Assembly: GCA_020310875.1 (NCBI GenBank)
Contig: CM035432.1
Span: 99,660,512 to 99,724,511, forward strand
Origin: Ceratopteris richardii
Lineage: Eukaryota > Streptophyta > Polypodiopsida > Polypodiales > Pteridaceae
Direction: 5' to 3'
DNA length: 64,000 nucleotides
Shown piece after piece: positions 59,264 to 64,000 of the stretch (the first letter of the stretch is position 1; each line of letters begins with the position of its first letter). The position numbers and the translations under genes were made by a program. The notes beneath the pieces were generated by a model, which had not been told where the DNA came from, did no database searches, and saw only the letters and a program-made list of their open reading frames with translations.

Positions 59264-59870
59264 TCAAAACCTACATTTAGATTTAGTATGACCAAACTTA
59301 CCACAATGCCAAAAAGTGATATGCAGTCTCTTTTGTTGAGCATCCATCATAATAGTTTGAAGGTTGGAGGTTTGGTAGGTTGTAAGGGGGTTGTCTTGGG
59401 TAGGCTTGATTGGTTGTTGTTGTTGACACGTTCGTTGTAAGCAAATGGACTTGTTGATGGATTGAAACTCCTTCTCAGTATCATGTGCAAAAGAAATAGC
59501 CTCATTGAGAGTTGTCGGACGTAGTGTATTGGGCTTGGCTTGGATTCCCATCTCCAAACCATCTTCATACTTTCATTGCAAGGTATCTTCAAGAATTGTT
59601 TCAAGCAAATAAATAAGAAGTAGTCGTTGCCAAAAACGTTCAGTGTAGGTAGACATAGTATCTCAATCTTTCCATCCAAATTTTGTCCATAATTGATGAG
59701 CATGTAAGTGGAATTGAGGAGGAAGGAAGGATTCCTTGATCCCTTCCTTGATCCATGTGGTGGGGTGGTCTCAAGGCATGCACAAAGACCACTGGGTGGA
59801 TCAGTTCCAGTTTTTCAACAGGTCATATTGGGTGACTACATGGGGGGGTGTTTTTTAGTGTGCTTTAGGA
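59264..59870 (-). pseudogene. Chromovirus gag
   Basis: A minus-strand frame at 59264-59557 ends with a zinc knuckle FWHCGKFGHTKSKC (the first Cys of CCHC is Phe). Upstream, in two frames, is gag capsid sequence (TMSTYTERFWQRLLLIY, YEDGLEMGIQAKPN). The 5' start and primer-binding site were not found; the sequence becomes unrecognisable by about 59870. Confidence 0.75.
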
Positions 59871-60199
59871 GTTAAGACGTGAAAACAATGCGGTGAAAAG
59901 TATCCGTTTATATTCTAGTGGTCTATGCATATGGCAAACATCACTTGACTACATGCAAAACTTTTTTTTCTCATTTTTTAGATGAAGTGAAAACATTCAT
60001 GTTTGTAAGATGAACAAAGTAACCCTTTATAATTTAGGCAAATATAAGTAAAAGTTCTAAGATAATCTTCAAGTTTATCCAAATGAGATGGTAAATTTCA
60101 TATTTGTAAGGAGAAAATGAAAACTAACATACCAACAACCCTATACAACTTATGAAAATATAAGAGTTTTAAGTTCTACGACAATCTTGTTAATCTTTT
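59871..60199. other. No identified gene
   Basis: AT-rich spacer between chromovirus gag and the PPR pseudogene; it probably includes the chromovirus leader. No LTR was recognised. Confidence 0.3.
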
Positions 60200-60833
60200 A
60201 AGTTAAATCTTTTGGGCCTACGCCTTCAACATGCATTTGTCTATAGGCCAAGATTGCTTTCTTTTCCTATCCTTTACTGACATATACAAAGACTAATGCA
60301 GTTTATGATACGATGTCATGGTTGGGAAATGCATTGAATATACCTTTAGCTTCCATAAATGATAAACTCCCATACATGTGAAGAAGTGCAACGCCTATCA
60401 CAACATCAGATGAGTAACCCCTACAACGACTAAGGGAATGAAACACCCCTCCTATTTTGAGAACCATAACCTATGCTAATGGACCTCTTTCCTCAAGAAA
60501 GGTAGTACAAGCCTATTAAGCTAGTAAGGCTTCGCATATTGGGATCAACCATTTGCTCCTGCATTTATCTATGTAAAAAGGTAGGACCTTCCCCCCTTGA
60601 TCTCCATTAATGTATGTAGAAAGCATTGCATTCCAGGAGACAATATCATTCCGTTCTCTCATGCGAGAGAAAATCCATGTATACTCTTCGATTACACCAC
60701 ATTTTCTATATATGCTGATAAGAGCATTTCTTGTATGCAGAACTGATGTGAAACCTTCAATGTGAGCAAGAGCATGCAATTTCTTCCCCTGATTTAGATC
60801 TGCTAACGAACGTGTAACAAAATTATTTCGCAT
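60200..60833 (-). pseudogene. PPR (pentatricopeptide repeat) gene fragment
   Basis: The minus-strand frame 60516-60833 reads LADLNQGKKLHALAHIEGF, HTRNALISIYRKCGVIEE, then MRERNDIVSWNAMLSTYINGD, the repeat pattern of P/PLS-class plant PPR proteins. After a stop and a frame change, 60200-60500 reads a second unit (SSDVVIGVALLHMYGS, MEAKGIFNAFPNHDIVS, KKAILAYRQMHVEGVGP). Plant PPR proteins bind organelle RNA, and PLS types guide C-to-U editing. Only about five motifs' worth remains, with no organelle-targeting start and no DYW/E tail, so it is a decayed or captured fragment. Confidence 0.8.
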
Positions 60834-60899
60834 CTTCTCAAAACATATGAAGCGCTACACAAATAATGGTCGTCAAAGAAAAGACGGTGCGAAAAGATA

Positions 60900-62070
60900 G
60901 TCTGTGGCTTATCATTTAGCAAAAGGATAAGACTTGAAAAAGGATAAGATAGGTTTCCCTGGAGACTGGGAAAAGCAAAGAGGATAAAATGCCCAATTTG
61001 CGATCAAGGGCATCATGTCTGCTGGTCGTGGTCTGATTCCCCTCAATAATGGAAATTGATGGACTCTTAAGAACAGCCCCCCTAATCGTACCTAATGCAT
61101 GCCAAGATGCTTCCCATGAGGAAGATGGTAGCCCCTTCAATCATAAGTACATTCCTAGCTATGGCGCTAAAGTACTCGGCAATGATCTCATTGTTTTCTT
61201 TAGTCGCATGTACAGTGCTGTCGAAGAGAGAGGGAGCAGAGAGAAGAGATATGAAATAATCTCTCTCTCTCTCTCTCGCTCTCTCCCTTTCTCTCTTCCT
61301 CTACAGTGTTTCCATGATCAAAATCTGAATCGCCTTCTTTGCATCAGGTCGAATACAAGGTTTGACTCACTCTCTCTCTTTCACTCTCTCTCTCTCTCAT
61401 CGGGTAGCTATAGCCGAAGAAGGAAAGAGACCTATAAAAGAATCATTACAAAGAACACAACATGCATAATACTTATATATACACACTTACAAATAGAAAT
61501 GTGCACATAGTTACTAAAAAACACACATGCATATCCACGTTGTTGCGGAGTTTGTGAAAGGATGGTGAAGCCAGATGAGGGTTGATTTGAAGGTGTATTA
61601 GCACTTCCTAAAGATAAAAAATAAAATAATTTGAACTAATAAACAAAGTATATTTGTTTCTCCTTTGCAAGTGCAACCGAGGTCATTGAACCAACATAGA
61701 ATTTCATGTTAGTATTAGCAAGGAGAAATTGCTGACAAAGTCCCAACAAAGTACTTACATATCAGGTTTTATGGTAGTATAGATGACATCACAACACATA
61801 TGTGGTTTCCTATACCTTCGAACACTGATTGACTCACGAAGAATAAAAGACAATTAACATGAAACTAAACTCTTAAGGTCATTCACTTATTCATTTATTT
61901 CCTATGAAACAAAATTTTCTTTGTTCTTGTTATTTTCAAGTTCGATGTACTGTTCCCGAGTGAATCAGGTATCAATGCACCAAATTAAGATGAAATTACG
62001 CTGTCCTGCAATGGATAATAAGTAAGATACTCTGAAATTCTCATAAAAGTAAGACAATTTCACGCTCTAT
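60900..62070. other. No identified gene; CT-rich patches
   Basis: CT-rich microsatellite segments are at about 61259-61305 and 61368-61400. A minus-strand frame of 74 residues (60916-61140) and a plus-strand frame (61049-61510) overlap low-complexity sequence and are not supported as genes. The region could be a promoter/5' region of a gene lying beyond the window or of the original PPR gene. Confidence 0.35.
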
Positions 62071-62072
62071 CA

Positions 62073-62324
62073 CTAATGCCTAGGAAGTCTTCCGACACAG
62101 ATGTGTATGGTCTGAGATGTGTGCCGATTTATGTCATGTATGCAAGCCATAAGTGCAGCAAAATTGGGCACTGCATTAATCAACTCGAAGCAGCAACAAC
62201 TGTGATGCCAATCGACCCTAAGCTTGTAGTTAGTAATGCACAATTCATAAACTAAGAAGACTTGAAGTCTCTCATGCAGGTGGTGATACAAGAAGCCAAT
62301 TTCGAGTTCCAAGCTTGCATGCAA
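62073..62324 (-). other. Hypothetical 83-residue minus-strand frame
   Basis: It is an open frame with rather protein-like composition (YHHLHERLQVFLVYELCI, PNFAALMACIHDINRH) and normal base content. I recognise no family, and there is no promoter or partner. It may be an exon or chance. Confidence 0.2.
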
Positions 62325-62714
62325 GTCAGGGTGCTATTGCAAAGCAGAGGTTGCCGCCATCAGATGAGCAGCACGCTTTTCATAGTAAACACAAATTGAG
62401 CAACCAAAAGGATCGTGTGCATGCATTAACTTATTGAACATGTAGGTTATTGATCAAAGCAAAAGAGTCAAAAAGTTTCTTCTTCTGTGCATAAAATTCG
62501 GTATCCTTTTTCTTACAAGAAAACTTAACAGATGACATGCATGACCCTCAAGCATTCCCAGTCACATAACCGATTAAACTCTACATATCAAAGACTTAAC
62601 AGTCATAATAATTCATCAAAAGCAAAGTTGTTTCCCTTTACCCAGATAGAATATGAACTTAAGTCTACCATTATGTGCACATATTTACATTTCAAGCTAT
62701 TTACATATGCATAT

Positions 62715-62815
62715 GAAGTTGCCTATACAGAAAATCACACAGAGAGCATTTTCAAACTGAATATGCAGACGAAGTTTCCTATACAGAAAATCACAAAGAG
62801 AGCATTTTCAAACTA
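62715..62815. repeat. 56-base tandem duplication
   Basis: The unit gaagttgcctatacagaaaa begins at 62715 and again at 62771. The copies differ at about three positions. The second copy lacks the last about 10 bases. Confidence 0.9.
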
Positions 62816-63118
62816 AACCTTTAGCAAATATATACACACGATCATGCCGCAACATTTGCATAATGAAGGGAAGCGTTTACGTACACTTTCTCTCAGCAAT
62901 CCGATTTGTGCAGGTTGAGATGATTCCTCTTAATTAAGATTTGGACGTAGTTGACAGAGGAGCAAGCTGTAGATTCAACTTCTTACTCTGCGCTGTGCTT
63001 CAGGCCTAGCTTCCTATTCCAATAAAGAGAGGGTGCTGATCTTCAGTCATGGAACTTCCTTGAATCACCAGTCATTGTGTTTCTTCCCTTCATTTAAAAA
63101 CATGAAGGCGTCGATTTC

Positions 63119-63164
63119 TTCATCGTCCGATGATGCTATTATTCATCGTCGGATGATGCTATTC
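63119..63164. repeat. 23-base tandem duplication with internal dyad
   Basis: The unit ttcatcgtcSgatgatgctat is repeated at 63119 and 63142. Each contains a near-palindrome (atcgtcSgatgat). Confidence 0.85.
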
Positions 63165-63379
63165 TTCATTGATAGATTGCAGTACATCTCTATACTCGTA
63201 TGGAGATTGAGAAAAAAAACTTCCCCCCATAGTGGCTGAAAAAAAACTCCGTAGATAGCCATCCCATAACTTCCCCGAATCCCCTTTTTCCAGAAACATT
63301 AATACGTTCATAGAAGTACGGAAGTGAGCGTCCTTCCTTTTTCCAACGGCTTTCACCTCCATATACCATGTGTCTCTCC

Positions 63380-64000
63380 TCTCTCATATTCACTATATAT
63401 ATAACATATACATGAATGTACATCTCCTATTAAAGGCAAAACATGTACAGAGAATTTCATGCTTGCAAGCACAATCATCACATACACACATACAGAACAA
63501 ATATATACATACATACACACTCTACCAACCATACTCTTCTTCACAAAAAAAAAAAATAACACATCGAAATGCTCACTTATAAAACCCATACATGTATACA
63601 TATATATACACATACGTTCATGCACCAATGCATTTAATCATATTTGCACATACATACATATGCACAAGATCATTTCAATATTTACATTAAATAATTATGC
63701 ATGCTCACATGCTACATATTGGAACAAGGACATGACTAGAAATCACATGAGCAAATTGAAAACTTCATAGCTCTCTCGTTAATTAGACTTGATCAAATCT
63801 AGTAGCCCATTCTAAGCATATGCATATACCAGCCTTTACTAACTCGATTTATGAAACTCCTATCTGGCTTCCCTATTAATATCCCATCGTTCGGACCCCT
63901 ACGAGACCTTTTCTTATTTTTCTTTTACTTTTTATTTTGTTTTTCTTCACTTTAATTATTCATCCCAGCTCAGCCTTCATATTTTTGTTTTTACTTTTAT
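63380..64000. other. Terminal AT-rich region with (ATAC)n-type words
   Basis: Irregular cacatacata/atatatac words fill 63388-63720. The last 250 bases have no recognisable feature. Confidence 0.4.

Larger units (their letters stand above)
54739..59870 (-). mobile_element. Ty3/gypsy chromovirus, interrupted by a LINE
   Basis: The minus-strand order is gag, protease, RT, RNase H, integrase and chromodomain. RT has the typical chromovirus form ([23 protein letters not shown]). Integrase is split by the LINE at 55580-56731: its left part ends at ILSDRDVHF and the right part resumes at FWVALFQNLG. Multiple stops and frameshifts make it non-functional. Chromoviruses use the chromodomain to direct integration to marked heterochromatin. 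Confidence 0.92.

Noticed and set aside
61049-61510. 153-codon plus-strand frame
   Set aside because: Half of it is the CT microsatellite (Leu-Ser runs); no promoter or homology.

Overview
This window is nuclear DNA from a land plant, very probably a large, transposon-rich vascular-plant genome. The signs are plant-type telomere-like CCCTAAA motifs, Ty3/gypsy and Ty1/copia retrotransposons with plant-style primer sites, a chromodomain-bearing chromovirus, a tRNA-derived SINE, a PPR-type pseudogene and a SAUR-like single-exon gene. Two of the gypsy families have reverse transcriptases of a kind I associate with non-angiosperm plants (ferns, lycophytes, gymnosperms). That is an impression, not a species call.

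Layout. 1-5990: a broken Ty3/gypsy element (+) cut by the window start, with a coiled-coil third ORF after integrase. 6600-11720: a decayed Ty1/copia element (+) carrying a LINE (7664-9135, -) and a 3' LTR that has gained about 1.2 kb, including a dimeric tRNA SINE with a clear target-site duplication. 12720-20385 and 26474-26835: a second gypsy element (-) with an even longer third ORF. It is split by a Ty1/copia element (20391-26473, +) whose 5' LTR is truncated. 26930-28770: clusters of imperfect palindromes and a gag-RT fusion. 29234-29935: a gypsy LTR (-). 30300-36700: tandem-repeat country, namely minisatellites, an AT-rich array, a compound microsatellite and a telomere-like/TGTATG higher-order array.

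37290-38760: gypsy gag remnant (-). 40686-44630: the 5' halves of two different copia elements fused tail to tail, followed by an LTR (44631-45349) that is an inverted relative of the one at 9788. 47128-47625: the only convincing host coding sequence, a SAUR-domain-like protein with TATA box and poly(A) signal. 49270-53290: an LTR fragment, a decayed copia and a gypsy LTR plus leader that is an inverted relative of the one at 29234. 53520-53960: a third palindrome cluster. 54050-59870: a chromovirus (-) interrupted in integrase by a second LINE of the same family as the first. 60200-60833: a PPR pseudogene. The remaining 3 kb holds only low-complexity and small tandem repeats that I can recognise.

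No retroelement here looks able to move by itself: each has frameshifts, stops, deletions or lost catalytic residues. The most unusual patterns are three separate clusters of short dyads sharing the core ATCRYGAT, the coiled-coil ORFs in the env position of two gypsy elements, the dimeric SINE, and the telomere-like higher-order array. Boundaries of decayed elements are approximate. Everything was read by eye, without database searches.
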